Source: an uncultured Lachnospiraceae bacterium | GTDB taxonomy: Bacteria; Bacillota; Clostridia; Lachnospirales; Lachnospiraceae | Reading direction: 5' to 3' | DNA length: 32,564 nt | NCBI GenBank assembly: GCA_944381745.1 | Contig: CALWMI010000014.1 | Location: 1-32,564 of the forward strand | Shown: positions 7,980-15,983 of the stretch, in pieces | How the letters are laid out: every line of letters starts with the position of its first letter | How positions within the stretch are numbered: position 1 is the first letter of the stretch | Notes under the pieces: generated by a model | What the model was told of the DNA's origin: nothing | Seen by the model: only the letters and a program-made list of their open reading frames with translations | The model's database searches: none | Position numbers and translations under genes: made by a program

Positions 7980-8355
7980 GAACTTCTGCCGTGCACTGAC
8001 AAATATGGAAGAAATCTACCAGTACAAGGAGCCGTATGACGCGGTGATTTTGGCAGGATTAGTGGGGCTGTATGAGATTTGCTTTGAACAGGCATGGAAG
8101 ATGATGAAGGAAATCTTAGAAGCACACGGCTTTGAAGAGGGCGCCACGGGTTCGCCGAAGCTGATATTGAAAACGGCATATCGGGCAGGAATGATCCGGG
8201 ATGAAGCATTATGGATGAGAGCGCTGCAGGAGCGGAATAATGTCACGCACTCCTACAATGAGAAGATTGCGCTGGGGATCGTGGCGCAGGCAAAAGAGGA
8301 TTTCTATGGAATGTTTTGCGCATTAAAGAAGGAAATAGAAGACAGCTGGCTGTAG
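7966..8355 (+). CDS. hepT: HEPN-domain toxin (nucleotidyltransferase substrate-binding, HI0074-like)
   Basis: The protein has 130 residues and is all-helical in appearance. It carries the HEPN RNase motif R-x4-H-x-Y in RNNVTHSY (R90, H95, Y97); Y97 is the residue position AMPylated by MntA in studied systems. The start at 7966 lies inside the end of mntA, suggesting translational coupling; a longer frame starting at 7891 would run antiparallel to the usual organisation and adds Arg-rich non-homologous sequence. As a family, HEPN proteins of this kind cut RNA, including tRNA. A terminator follows at 8406, so mntA-hepT ends its transcript here. Function as a toxin is inferred, not shown. Confidence 0.85.
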   Translation: MRKYENFCRALTNMEEIYQYKEPYDAVILAGLVGLYEICFEQAWKMMKEILEAHGFEEGATGSPKLILKTAYRAGMIRDEALWMRALQERNNVTHSYNEKIALGIVAQAKEDFYGMFCALKKEIEDSWL

Positions 8356-8405
8356 AATACGGGAAGGGGAAGCGCTGGCAGACAGAATTTTATACAAATA
8401 TAAAT

Positions 8406-8439
8406 GGGGAGCATCCGAAATGAGGATGCTCCTCTTTTT
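8406..8439 (+). terminator. Rho-independent terminator after the HEPN gene
   Basis: Arms of about 11 bases (8406-8416 and 8424-8434, containing GAGCATCC and GGATGCTC) form a hairpin with a 7-base loop followed by TTTTTC. It separates the toxin-antitoxin transcript from the sugar cluster. Confidence 0.85.
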
Positions 8440-8520
8440 CATTTTACAAGGAAATATAGACAAAACCGAAGCTGAAAATTTGGTGAAAATGTTAAAAATA
8501 AAATATTTTCATATTTGATA

Positions 8521-8549
8521 TTGAAACAATGAAAAAAACGGTGTATATA
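8521..8549 (+). promoter_or_regulatory. Probable promoter of the sugar-catabolism cluster
   Basis: TTGAAA at 8521-8526 and TATATA at 8544-8549 are 17 bases apart, giving a start near 8556 and a leader of about 200 bases. An imperfect inverted repeat with TTTCA and TGAAA arms overlaps the -35 (about 8507-8526). The whole stretch 8440-8756 is very A+T-rich and contains no gene; it also holds the palindrome listed separately. Confidence 0.5.
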
Positions 8550-8694
8550 TAGAATATGGAAATCAAGAGAAAATATAATATATGAATATAACAGAAGGGC
8601 ATAAAAGGCGTATTTTGTGCAAAATAACGATTAATAGTGTGAAAAAAGAACCAAAAAATGAAGTATCTTGCTGTTTTTGACAAATATTTGAAAT

Positions 8695-8714
8695 TATTAT
8701 TTTTAAAAATAATA
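8695..8714. promoter_or_regulatory. 20-base perfect palindrome before the ABC transporter genes
   Basis: TATTATTTTTAAAAATAATA reads identically on both strands and lies 42 bases before the first gene of the sugar cluster. It could be an operator, or simply A+T-rich DNA with chance symmetry. A TTGACA just upstream (8677) has no fitting -10. Confidence 0.35.
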
Positions 8715-8756
8715 TTCAATAAATGAAAATAATTGAAAGCAAGGGGAGGAACAAAA

Positions 8757-10262
8757 TTGGGAGATGTAATTTTTGAAACCAAAGGTCTGTCAAAGGCTTT
8801 TTTCGGGAAAAAAGTTGTATCTAACGTTGATTTTCAGCTCCGGGAAGGCGAAATTTGCGCGTTGCTTGGCGAAAATGGGGCCGGGAAATCTACCTTCAAA
8901 AACATGATAGTGGGCCTCTTAGAACCTACAGAAGGGACGATCATCTTTGATGGGAAAGCTGTCGGAGATACGAAGAAAGAAGATTTTCCCATAGCGGCAG
9001 TCCATCAAGAGCTATCGCTTTTTTTGAATCTTTCGGTGGCGGAGAATATCTGTATCGAGGATATGCCTGGAAAGCATACGGTTGTCGATTGGAAGAAATG
9101 CCGGGAAAAAGCTCTCAAATATATGAGGATTATGAATATCAACCTGGATCCGGATGCGATCGTCGGCACATTAGGGCCGGGAGAACAGCAGCTGGTGGAG
9201 ATTGCGAAAGCTTTAAGCCATGAGCCCCGCGTCCTCATTCTTGACGAGCCGACAGCTTCCCTTACTGCGCCTGAGAGAAATCATCTCTTTGAAGTGATGA
9301 ATACTTTGAAAAAACAAAATATTGGAATGATCTTTATCACACATTTCCTTGACGAGGTGTTCCAGGTTTGCGACAGGGTAGTCGTCCTTAGAAACTCGGA
9401 AAAGGTGTGCGACGACGACGTGAAAAATATGAATAAGCGTCAGGTGGAGGAATTGATGATCGGCCGCTCGGTAAATGAGGGGATCTTTGACCTTGGCAGC
9501 ATCCAAAACGAGACGGCCTTGAAAGTGATAGGGCTTGAATCGGAGTATTTTACCAATATTCATATCGAGGTGAAAAAGGGAGAGATCCTTGGCATTGCCG
9601 GGCTGATCGGCGCAGGCCGGACAGAGCTGTTAGAGTCCATTTTTGGCATCCGCAAGTGTACGGGCGAGATTGAAGTGCTGGGACAGAGATACACGCATTG
9701 GACTACGCAAAAGCTAATACGGCAAGGTGTTGTTATGATTCCGGAAGACCGTAAGAATTGCGGGATTTTCCCCAAGCGCGATTTAAAGGAAAATATTACC
9801 GCCGCACAGATGAAGGAATTCGTAGACCGGAAAGTTCCGTGCTTTGGATTCAAAAATGAAAGAAAGAATGCGGAAAAAGTGATCGCCCAGTACCGGGTGA
9901 AATGCCCTGGCGTGGATGCCTATATCCATGAGTTATCCGGCGGCAATCAGCAGAAAGTGATTGTCGGGCGGTGGCTGTCTCGCGAACCGAAGATTTGCAT
10001 GTTCGATGATCCGACGCGGGGTGTGGATGTGGGATCAAGGGCAGAAATCGGAGGATTTATTGTTGATTTGGCGAAAAAGGGAGCAGCTGTCCTGCTTGTC
10101 TCGTCGGATCTCAATGAGCTGGTTCAGCTGTCTCACCGGATTGTCATCATGAGACGTGGCAGGCTGGTGGGAGAGGTGCAGAAGGACGAGTTTGATGTCA
10201 GAAAGATTTTGTCAATATCATCGTCTCAGGAAAACGAAGGAGAAGGGGAGGCGGTTTCGTGA
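8757..10262 (+). CDS. Sugar ABC transporter ATP-binding protein, two ABC domains (RbsA/MglA type)
   Basis: This 501-residue protein powers sugar uptake. The first ABC domain has Walker A GENGAGKST (residues 38-46), signature LGPGEQQLVEIAKAL and Walker B VLILDEPTASL. The second has a degenerate Walker A (GLIGAGRTE), a normal signature LSGGNQQKVIVGRWL and DDPTRGVDVG. One intact and one degenerate nucleotide site is typical of the RbsA/XylG/MglA family. The TTG at 8757 is preferred because AGGGGAGG lies 7-16 bases upstream; an in-frame TTG at 8733 would include the ribosome binding site. It overlaps the permease gene by 4 bases (GTGA). It is the first gene of the cluster, and its low G+C contrasts sharply with the flanks. 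Confidence 0.93.
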   Translation: MGDVIFETKGLSKAFFGKKVVSNVDFQLREGEICALLGENGAGKSTFKNMIVGLLEPTEGTIIFDGKAVGDTKKEDFPIAAVHQELSLFLNLSVAENICIEDMPGKHTVVDWKKCREKALKYMRIMNINLDPDAIVGTLGPGEQQLVEIAKALSHEPRVLILDEPTASLTAPERNHLFEVMNTLKKQNIGMIFITHFLDEVFQVCDRVVVLRNSEKVCDDDVKNMNKRQVEELMIGRSVNEGIFDLGSIQNETALKVIGLESEYFTNIHIEVKKGEILGIAGLIGAGRTELLESIFGIRKCTGEIEVLGQRYTHWTTQKLIRQGVVMIPEDRKNCGIFPKRDLKENITAAQMKEFVDRKVPCFGFKNERKNAEKVIAQYRVKCPGVDAYIHELSGGNQQKVIVGRWLSREPKICMFDDPTRGVDVGSRAEIGGFIVDLAKKGAAVLLVSSDLNELVQLSHRIVIMRRGRLVGEVQKDEFDVRKILSISSSQENEGEGEAVS

Positions 10263-11248
10263 ACAAGGGGCTTTCAATGAAACAGATATTTTCGCGGAAT
10301 TGGATTGCGGTGGCGATTGGAAATATTTTGCTGTTCCTGGTATTGGCGGTTTCGCAGCCGGCCTTTTTGCAGATAACGAACATCATGAATATCCTTGCAC
10401 AATGTTCACTGTACGGGATCATGTCGGTTGGGATGACCTTTGTGATATCTACAGGCGGAATCGATATTTCGGTAGGTATGACGGCCTTTTTCACAATGAC
10501 TTTGATGTGGAGGCTGTCGTCCATGTTGCCGGTGTGGCTGATATTTCTTGTGGCAATTCTCATGGGCTGCGTGGTGGGACTGTTCAATGGCGTCATGGCG
10601 GCGGTATTGAATTTCCCCGATATGATCGCCACGCTGGCCAGTATGTCGATTCTCCGGGGCGTTGGCTATTTGCTGATCGGGAGCGCGCAGAAATTTGTCC
10701 CAGATGAACTTCGGGTGATTGGCGTATCAAGGATTGGCATTATACCAGTACCGATGATTATCATGCTGGCAATTGCGGTGGCGGGAGCTTTTTTGCTGAG
10801 CAATACCCGGTTTGGCCGGTATGTGCTTGCGGTGGGAGGAAATAAAAACTCGGCGATTTTTTCTGGGCTGAATGTTGTGAAGATCCGCACCGGGGCATAT
10901 GTTCTGTGCGGCGCATGCGCGGCAATCGGAGGTATCGTATATGCAGGACGTGTCGGTTCGATTTCCCCCAGTTCTTGCAATGGATATGAGTTTACAGTGA
11001 TTACCGCAGTTGTGCTGGGCGGGACAAAGATGAGCGGCGGAAAGTCGTCGATTGTTGGCTCCGTGCTGGGATGTATTTTCCTATATCTGGTGGAAAATGC
11101 AATGACCATGTTGAATATATCCAGTTATTACCAAACTTTGGCAAGAGCGCTGCTGATGCTGTTTGCAATTTCCATCGATACGTTTACCACGTATCGAAAT
11201 GATATCAGTGTCAGAAAAGAACGCAGGAAGCGATTTTTGGAGTTTTGA
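10259..11248 (+). CDS. Sugar ABC transporter permease 1 (RbsC type)
   Basis: The 329-residue integral membrane protein has about eight to ten hydrophobic spans and the conserved permease stretch STGGIDISVGMTAFF, typical of the BPD_transp_2 family (ribose, xylose and galactose importers). Later it shows GGNKNSAIFSGLNV and TAVVLGGTKMSGG, also typical. The GTG start overlaps the ATPase stop codon, so translation is probably coupled. A second, different permease follows the binding protein, so the transporter may use a mixed pair of permeases. The substrate cannot be read from the sequence. Confidence 0.92.
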   Translation: MNKGLSMKQIFSRNWIAVAIGNILLFLVLAVSQPAFLQITNIMNILAQCSLYGIMSVGMTFVISTGGIDISVGMTAFFTMTLMWRLSSMLPVWLIFLVAILMGCVVGLFNGVMAAVLNFPDMIATLASMSILRGVGYLLIGSAQKFVPDELRVIGVSRIGIIPVPMIIMLAIAVAGAFLLSNTRFGRYVLAVGGNKNSAIFSGLNVVKIRTGAYVLCGACAAIGGIVYAGRVGSISPSSCNGYEFTVITAVVLGGTKMSGGKSSIVGSVLGCIFLYLVENAMTMLNISSYYQTLARALLMLFAISIDTFTTYRNDISVRKERRKRFLEF

Positions 11249-11307
11249 TTGTCTCGGAAGATCTTTTGTTACAAGCAATTGATATAGTGAAAAGAAGGAG
11301 GAATATT

Positions 11308-12402
11308 ATGAAGAGGAAGAGACTTGTTAGTGTACTGGCGCTGGCGGCGCTCCTTGTCGGACTTACGGCATGCAGCAGCGCAGAAGGAACTGAGGCGGAA
11401 AGCGATTCCGCTGCGGCAGAAGAGACTGCAGAAGATGCTGCGGCAGAAGACGCGGCTGCAGACGATGCGGCAACAGAAGAGGCAGGAGATACCGATAAGA
11501 TTGTGGTTGGAGTTTCAACGGATACTGCAACTACCGTATTCCGCCAGGTAGAGCTGATGGGGCTGTACAATATGGCTGAGGAAAATGGCGATATGGAGAT
11601 CATTGAGCTGAATGCGGATAATGATACGACAACGCAGGCGACACAGTTCCGTTCCCTGATTGACCAGGGAGTCGATGTGATTGTATGCTGCGCACTCGAC
11701 CAGGATGCCATCCTGAGCTCCTATGACTATGCGTACTCGAAGGGTGTTCCGATTATCAACTATGATAGGAAGGTAGAACATGAAGGCGTGAAGTTTACCG
11801 CAATGTATGATTCCTACAGCGATGCGAAGCAGCTGGCAGAATACCTGCTGTCTGTGGACGATGGCGAGGAGCATACGATTTTCCTGACAGTTGGTTCCCT
11901 GGCAGACCCGAATGGTATTGCAAGACGCGAAGGCTTTCTTGAGACGATTGAGAACAGCGGACATGACAATCTGAAAGTAACAGAGATTATGACAGATTGG
12001 GATGTGGATATGTGCCTTACCAACATGCAGAACGCTCTCCAGGTAGAGACTCCGTGGGCAGTGGCAAACGTTTCCGCCCATATGGATGCCTCCTGCTATC
12101 AGGCTCTTGAGGAGGCTGGCTTAATGATTCCTAGAGGCGAGGAAGGACATGTGTACTATACATCTCTGTCTGGCGAGCCCCCGGCAGTTGCCTATATGGA
12201 AGATGGCTATACGGATATGATATTTGTGATTCCTGCCGATACGGCTGGCGAGCAGATATACAATGCGGCAAAAGCACTTGCCAACGGCGAAGAGCTTGAA
12301 AGCGATGTCTTCTATATGCCTACATTTGGCGTGAAGCCGGAGGAGTTGGAAGAAAAAGCTGACGAGATTTGGACTATCAAATATGAAGATCTTCTTGGAT
12401 AA
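11308..12402 (+). CDS. Sugar-binding lipoprotein of the ABC transporter (Peripla_BP_4 type)
   Basis: The 364-residue protein has a lipoprotein signal with lipobox LTAC (Cys22), so it is tethered outside the membrane. A linker of about 35 residues made almost only of Ala, Glu and Asp follows. The rest is a periplasmic-binding-protein type I fold: KIVVGVSTDTATT, then SLIDQGVDVIVCCALDQDA, IINYDRKV and FLTVGSLADPNG, as in ribose and xylose binding proteins. The start at 11308 is preceded by AAGGAGG; an in-frame extension from 11245 would hide the signal peptide. It captures the sugar for the neighbouring permeases. A strong hairpin directly after the gene should make it the most abundant product of the cluster. 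Confidence 0.92.
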   Translation: MKRKRLVSVLALAALLVGLTACSSAEGTEAESDSAAAEETAEDAAAEDAAADDAATEEAGDTDKIVVGVSTDTATTVFRQVELMGLYNMAEENGDMEIIELNADNDTTTQATQFRSLIDQGVDVIVCCALDQDAILSSYDYAYSKGVPIINYDRKVEHEGVKFTAMYDSYSDAKQLAEYLLSVDDGEEHTIFLTVGSLADPNGIARREGFLETIENSGHDNLKVTEIMTDWDVDMCLTNMQNALQVETPWAVANVSAHMDASCYQALEEAGLMIPRGEEGHVYYTSLSGEPPAVAYMEDGYTDMIFVIPADTAGEQIYNAAKALANGEELESDVFYMPTFGVKPEELEEKADEIWTIKYEDLLG

Positions 12403-12443
12403 TTATAAAATTTAAAAAAATTTTGCTTGTAACAGGATTTGTT

Positions 12444-12476
12444 CCCCCGGCTGGTTTTGCCGGCCGGGGGATTTTT
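12444..12476 (+). terminator. Internal terminator/attenuator between binding protein and second permease
   Basis: Eleven-base G+C-rich arms (12444-12454 and 12460-12470) with a five-base loop are followed by ATTTTT. The stem has one G-T pair. It lies inside the operon, 42 bases after the binding-protein stop codon, and would lower expression of the downstream genes relative to the binding protein. Confidence 0.85.
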
Positions 12477-12497
12477 ACGGAGATGGAGAATGGTACT

Positions 12498-13535
12498 ATG
12501 AAGAAAGAGACTGGAGATTTAGGTGTTAAAGGACAGGGGATTGCTTCTGTAATAAAACGCATTTCTTTGGATTATCCGGTTATTTATATGATTATTGTGT
12601 TATGCGTTTTCATTGCATTTCAGAATCCAAATTTCTTTTCCCTGCCGAATATTATTTCTACATTTACATCGTATGCGTATTTTACAGTAGGATCTATTGC
12701 ATTAGTATTTGTGTTTATTTCGGGAAATTCCGGAATCGATCTAAGTATCGGAAATGTGGCGGCATTTTCGGCGGTCATATCTACAAGTGTCATGTCTGCA
12801 TTGAATGAGATGGGCACGATGAATCCCTGGCTCATTATTTTGCTGGGACTTATGATTTCCGTGGGGATCGGAATCGCGTTTGGCCTCTTTAATGGGATTG
12901 CAATTGCAAAATTTCATATAGCGCCATTTATTATCACGCTGGCCACGCAGCTCCTCTCTCTGGGATTGAGTTATGTTTATACCAACGGTTACACAGTGTC
13001 GGGAGCGCCTCGGGAGCTCTCCAAGCTGTCCACGCTCATTGGAATTCATGTGGGCGATCATATTATACCGGTGGCGGCAATCTTGCCATTTATTGCGATC
13101 ATCATCATGACAATTATCCAAAGCAAGACGACATTTGGGCGCCAGGTGGTCTTGACAGGCAGCAATCCGTCCAGCGCGGAGCACGCAGGCATATCGCCTC
13201 AGAGAATCTATCTGATTGTATATGTTATGTCGGGGCTTTTTGCAGGGCTGACCGGAATGTTTATTCCCATGTGTATCGGCGCAGTAAACCCGGATGTGGG
13301 AACTTCATTTTTGATGCCCATGGTGGCAGCAGTGACAATCGGCGGAGTCAGCCAGACAGGCGGATATGGGAATATGCTCCAGGCATTTCTTGGAATTATA
13401 TTTATCATCCTGCTGATGAGCGTCATGACATTTCTTGGATTTGGACTTCCGATACAGCAGCTGGCGTATGGAGTTGTGATCGTACTGACCATGACGCTGC
13501 TTGGGTACCTGGAGAGAAAGAGATTTCACAATTAG
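12498..13535 (+). CDS. Sugar ABC transporter permease 2 (RbsC type)
   Basis: The 345-residue membrane protein contains FISGNSGIDLSIGNVAAF, the RbsC-family signature, plus LTGSNPSSAEHAGIS and AAVTIGGVSQTGGYG towards the C-terminus. Hydrophobic spans run from residue 32 onwards. ATG at 12498 (MKKETGDLG) has GGAG about nine bases before it; the frame opens earlier, but the upstream part covers the terminator hairpin. It is clearly distinct in sequence from permease 1, which suggests a heterodimeric channel served by the single two-domain ATPase. It is the first gene after the internal hairpin. Confidence 0.9.
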   Translation: MKKETGDLGVKGQGIASVIKRISLDYPVIYMIIVLCVFIAFQNPNFFSLPNIISTFTSYAYFTVGSIALVFVFISGNSGIDLSIGNVAAFSAVISTSVMSALNEMGTMNPWLIILLGLMISVGIGIAFGLFNGIAIAKFHIAPFIITLATQLLSLGLSYVYTNGYTVSGAPRELSKLSTLIGIHVGDHIIPVAAILPFIAIIIMTIIQSKTTFGRQVVLTGSNPSSAEHAGISPQRIYLIVYVMSGLFAGLTGMFIPMCIGAVNPDVGTSFLMPMVAAVTIGGVSQTGGYGNMLQAFLGIIFIILLMSVMTFLGFGLPIQQLAYGVVIVLTMTLLGYLERKRFHN

Positions 13536-13585
13536 GCTGAAAAAAATTTTTAAATAAAAATGAAATAGAAAAGGAGAATACAATC

Positions 13586-14413
13586 ATGAGGTTAGGAATT
13601 GGTTCATTTGCATATCGCTGGTCTATCGGGAGGCCTTATTACCGGCCGGAACATCCCATGACGGCTGACGATCTGATCGACCGCTGTGTGGAGTATGGGG
13701 TCAAGGCGCTTTTATACTGCAATAATATGGAGTTGGAAAACTATGCGGATGAAAAACTGTATGCGCTGCGGGATAGGCTGGACAAAGAAGGGATTGCAGT
13801 TGAGACGGGATCCAGGGGAACAGAGCGCGCTTACTTTGTAAGAATGCTGGAAGTTTCGAAGATTCTGGGGGCAAAGGTTATGCGCATCGGCTGGGATATG
13901 GACCGCACGGCAGATGCAGAAGGAATAAAAAAACAGGTTCAGAACGGGATCGATACGATTAAGTCTCTCATGCCGCTGGCGCATGAGTATGGCATCGAGA
14001 TCGGAATCGAGAATGGAAAAGGAAATCTTGTAAGCGAAGTCAAGGAGATTATTGAAGGAGTCAATGATCCGGCATTTGGGGCAGTTGTGGATACCTGCAA
14101 CTCGACGGTGTTTATCACGCCGACAGAGGAGGCGGTGAGGACATTGGCGCCTTATGCGAAATCGGTACATATCAAGGATTACGTGGTCACGTTAAATTCC
14201 AGAGGAGATATTATCACCGGTGTGGCCCTGGGGAAAGGATACGTGGACTTCCCGAAAATGCTGGAGATTTTAAAAGAAAATGGGTATGAAGGGAATTGCT
14301 TTATAGAGCTTTACATTGACCGCTGTGAAACCCACGAGGAAACGGTCAAAGTGGAGGGAGAATTGGTAAAAGAAAGCATCGATTATGCAAGAAATGTATT
14401 GAAACTCAATTAG
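13586..14413 (+). CDS. Sugar phosphate isomerase/epimerase-like TIM-barrel protein
   Basis: The 275-residue protein belongs to the xylose isomerase-like TIM-barrel (AP endonuclease 2) superfamily. Likely metal ligands are E142 (in GIEIGIEN), D169 (AVVDTCN), H195 (SVHIKDY) and E241 (FIELY), the usual Glu-Asp-His-Glu set, so it should be catalytically competent. Members interconvert ketoses and aldoses or epimers, and some, such as 3-oxo-isoapionate decarboxylase OiaC (to my recollection in this superfamily), do other chemistry. The substrate is unknown; the first kinase follows directly. AGGAG lies nine bases before the ATG. Confidence 0.8.
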   Translation: MRLGIGSFAYRWSIGRPYYRPEHPMTADDLIDRCVEYGVKALLYCNNMELENYADEKLYALRDRLDKEGIAVETGSRGTERAYFVRMLEVSKILGAKVMRIGWDMDRTADAEGIKKQVQNGIDTIKSLMPLAHEYGIEIGIENGKGNLVSEVKEIIEGVNDPAFGAVVDTCNSTVFITPTEEAVRTLAPYAKSVHIKDYVVTLNSRGDIITGVALGKGYVDFPKMLEILKENGYEGNCFIELYIDRCETHEETVKVEGELVKESIDYARNVLKLN

Positions 14414-14422
14414 GAGAAGATT

Positions 14423-14434
14423 ATGGACTTATGA
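14423..14434 (+). other. Three-codon mini-ORF overlapping the kinase start codon
   Basis: AGGAG at 14412-14416 is ideally spaced for ATG 14423, which reads Met-Asp-Leu-stop. Its TGA (14432-14434) overlaps the kinase ATG (14431-14433). The kinase ATG itself is 14 bases from the AGGAG, which is too far. Translation of the kinase may therefore depend on termination-reinitiation from this mini-ORF. Confidence 0.4.
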
Positions 14435-15951
14435 GTATATATTTAGGACTAGACCTGGGCTGCACGGGCTGCAAGGCCATTGCGGTAGACGATCAAGGAA
14501 ATACTGTGAACACGGCCTCTGGCCGCTATGACGGGACATTGATTGCAAAAGGAGGGAATGCCTATGACCAGGATCCCGCAGTCTTGCGGGATGCAGGCAT
14601 GCAGTGCCTCCAAGATGTGCTTTCCGGTATTGACAGAAATGATGTAAAGGCAATCGGCGTAACGGCGCAGATGCATTCCATGGTTGTGTTAGACCGGGAT
14701 AAAAAAGTGATCCGTCCCATGATCAGCTGCGTGGACGCAAGAAATGATAAGCAGATCCAGGAAATATATGAGAAATGCGGAGGAATCGAAAACTTCCTGT
14801 CCATGACGAACAATCGGATGGTCGCCTCCTGCACGGGCGGCAAAATGATATGGATGAGAGAAAATGAACCGGAATTGTTCCAGCGCGTCAGGTATGTGAT
14901 GACTCCGAAAGATTATTTCCGGATGCAGTTAACCGGGGAAATCCTGACAGATGAATCAGACGCCAGCGGATTCGGGCTGTATGACGTGAAAAGAAGATGC
15001 TGGAATAAAAGCTTATTGGAGCTTATAGAAATTCCGGCATCCATTTTGCCGGAGGTTCGCGCCTCCAATGCCTTTGCAGGAAATATATTGCCAGAGATCG
15101 CCGGGGAATTGGGAATACCAGGCAGTACCAAGGTGGTGGCGGGAGGCGGCGACGCCGTCGTCCAGACCGCAGGGGCAGGAGCTGTCTCCAAAGGCGTATA
15201 TAGTATCATACTTGGCTCTGGAGGCAATATTTCGGCATCCTCCGATGTTTTTTATGAAAACAAAAAAGGAGATATCCAATTTTATGCAGCGTCCATTCCC
15301 GGCATGTGGGTTGCATATGCAGGGGTGATGAGCGTGGGAAATACGACGAATTGGTTCCGCGAAGTATTTATGCAAAACCAGAGGGACGCGTTTGCTGAGT
15401 TGGAAAAAGCGGCGGCTGCTGTGGACGCGGGCTGCAACGGGCTGCTGTTCTATCCGTCCATGCTGGGACAGAGAAATCCCATCGAGGATACCAATGCAAA
15501 AGGGATGTTCCTCGGCTTGGATATGGAACACCATGCCGGGGACATGTTTCGGGCTGTCCTGGAAGGGATTGCGATGCAGATGCGAGAGATAGCAGATACG
15601 ATTACGCCGGCATGCGGCCCGATGGAGTCGGTGGTATTGTCAGGCGGGGGATCCTGCAATGATCTGTGGTGTCAGATATTTGCCGATATATTCCAGATCC
15701 CGGTGCAGCGCGCTGCCAACAGCGCATACTGCGGGGCGCGCGGGGCGGCCATTCTCGGAATGGGATGCGGGAAAGATAAGCCAGAGCTGCAGAAGCTGTT
15801 TGGCAATAACGGCAAGGAGCGGACGTGGGAACCGGATAGAGAGAAATCTGCGGTGTATCAGGAGCTTTTTGAAATATATAAGCATATTTACGCAGACAAT
15901 CGGGAGGCGTTCGCAAGAATCAAAAAGTTTCGCGATAGGTACGAAAAATAA
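14431..15951 (+). CDS. FGGY-family carbohydrate kinase 1 (xylulokinase-like)
   Basis: The 506-residue sugar kinase has an N-terminal phosphate loop YLGLDLGCTGCKA (residues 4-15), with Cys11 where most members have Thr or Ser. The predicted catalytic Asp is D241 in GGGDAVVQTAGAGA, and the C-terminal domain has VVLSGGGSCNDLWCQIFADI, the family's ATP-site motif. XylB-like members phosphorylate ketoses such as xylulose on a terminal hydroxyl. Two different FGGY kinases in one cluster imply two phosphorylation steps or two substrates. It follows the TIM-barrel gene by 17 bases, with a possible mini-ORF coupling. The exact substrate cannot be assigned. Confidence 0.88.
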   Translation: MSIYLGLDLGCTGCKAIAVDDQGNTVNTASGRYDGTLIAKGGNAYDQDPAVLRDAGMQCLQDVLSGIDRNDVKAIGVTAQMHSMVVLDRDKKVIRPMISCVDARNDKQIQEIYEKCGGIENFLSMTNNRMVASCTGGKMIWMRENEPELFQRVRYVMTPKDYFRMQLTGEILTDESDASGFGLYDVKRRCWNKSLLELIEIPASILPEVRASNAFAGNILPEIAGELGIPGSTKVVAGGGDAVVQTAGAGAVSKGVYSIILGSGGNISASSDVFYENKKGDIQFYAASIPGMWVAYAGVMSVGNTTNWFREVFMQNQRDAFAELEKAAAAVDAGCNGLLFYPSMLGQRNPIEDTNAKGMFLGLDMEHHAGDMFRAVLEGIAMQMREIADTITPACGPMESVVLSGGGSCNDLWCQIFADIFQIPVQRAANSAYCGARGAAILGMGCGKDKPELQKLFGNNGKERTWEPDREKSAVYQELFEIYKHIYADNREAFARIKKFRDRYEK

Positions 15952-15983
15952 GTGTGGCAGTGAAAGGGCGGAGGTGTGATGGC

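Noticed and set aside
8677..8705. TTGACA as the -35 of the cluster promoter
   Set aside because: No acceptable -10 lies 16-18 bases downstream; TTGAAA/TATATA at 8521-8549 fits better.
8492..8782. Minus-strand 96-residue open frame
   Set aside because: It is Phe/Ile/Tyr-rich translation of A+T-rich intergenic DNA, without a ribosome binding site or recognisable motif.
12423..12497. Longer start for permease 2
   Set aside because: The extension translates through the terminator hairpin and is not part of the RbsC family.
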